Part shown: positions 5,525-5,629 of the stretch, in pieces
How positions within the stretch are numbered: position 1 is the stretch's first letter
How the letters are laid out: each line of letters opens with the position of its first letter
Assembly: GCA_003133425.1 (NCBI GenBank)
Contig: PKXI01000234.1
Coordinates: 73,555-79,183, forward strand
Direction: 5' to 3'
Origin: Acidobacteriaceae bacterium
GTDB taxonomy: Bacteria; Acidobacteriota; Terriglobia; Terriglobales; Acidobacteriaceae
DNA length: 5,629 bases
Position numbers and translations under genes: made by a program
The notes under the pieces: model-generated
What the model saw: the letters and a program-made list of their open reading frames with translations, nothing else
Databases searched by the model: none
Told to the model about the DNA's origin: nothing

Positions 5525-5626
5525 CTAATGCACCACCGAATGCTTCGCCCCAAACCGCCGCAGCTTTTCCAGCGTCGCCGCCGCCTGCCCGGAATCAATG
5601 GCCTCAGCGCCCATGGCAACACCCTC
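5525..5626 (-). CDS. trpD: C-terminal end of anthranilate phosphoribosyltransferase (partial)
   Basis: The last 33 codons plus TAG of a leftward gene entering from the right edge. The residues begin EGVAMGAEAIDSGQAA and continue with a LEKLRRFG helix, ending HSVVH. This is the pattern of the TrpD C-terminus, where an EGxxxAxEAIDSGxA helix is followed by a LExLxxF helix. TrpD joins anthranilate to phosphoribosyl pyrophosphate in tryptophan synthesis, in the cytoplasm; the catalytic parts lie outside the window. Odd point: the codon before GAG, at 5629-5627, reads TAG in frame. It could be a real nonsense codon or a wrong last base at a contig end. An independent 29-residue ORF from ATG 5614 (GGAGG 8 bases upstream) is formally possible, but the TrpD-like tail makes that less likely. 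Identification rests on a short stretch. Confidence 0.65.
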   Translation of the reverse strand, partial: EGVAMGAEAIDSGQAAATLEKLRRFGAKHSVVH

Positions 5627-5629
5627 CTA

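Noticed and set aside
5401..5622. A 74-residue N-terminal extension of the SIMPL protein
   Set aside because: It would bury the signal peptide, overlaps the trpD end in another frame, and ATG 5400 has an ideal AAGGAG.

Overview
The window looks like an ordinary chromosomal segment of a GC-rich, free-living bacterium. An acidobacterium (Terriglobia-like) is my best guess. The guess rests on the gene mix (an ACS-family transporter, a Tat-exported amidohydrolase, a DUF1810 protein and a SIMPL-domain protein) and on a CCCATCC...GGGTGGG intergenic hairpin of a kind I remember from acidobacterial genomes. That is an inference without a database search. I see no mobile element, CRISPR array, rRNA or tRNA. 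Both ends cut through genes.

Layout from left to right: (1) 1-563, minus: 5' part of a larE-like PP-loop sulfur transferase. (2) 601-1920, minus: a 12-segment MFS permease of the anion:cation symporter type. (3) 2009-3010, minus: a Tat-signal amidohydrolase of the lactonase-like amidohydrolase-2 group. (4) 3111-3926, minus: a LigB/DODA-type extradiol ring-cleavage dioxygenase. (5) 3927-4174: a divergent control region with a sigma70-like promoter firing leftward, a 20-bp near-perfect palindrome over its -10 box, and a 5'-UTR hairpin. (6) 4175-4597, plus: a DUF1810 protein, the only rightward gene. (7) 4635-4669: a 14-bp-stem hairpin between convergent genes. (8) 4684-5400, minus: a SIMPL (YggE/BP26-like) envelope protein. 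(9) 5525-5626, minus: the last 33 codons of what looks like trpD, with an in-frame TAG at the extreme window edge.

Taken together, the dioxygenase, amidohydrolase, permease and possibly larE form one leftward set that begins at the palindromic promoter. A plausible but unproven reading is a small catabolic operon for an aromatic or lactone-type compound: hydrolysis outside the cytoplasm, import of the acid, and extradiol cleavage inside, under a dimeric repressor not encoded in the window. LarE would serve the nickel-pincer cofactor of a LarA-type hydroxyacid racemase, whose genes would have to lie beyond position 1. The DUF1810, SIMPL and trpD genes show no functional link to this set. The most testable novelties are the promoter/operator, the compartment split inside the putative operon, the CxxC-bearing LarE and the intergenic hairpin.
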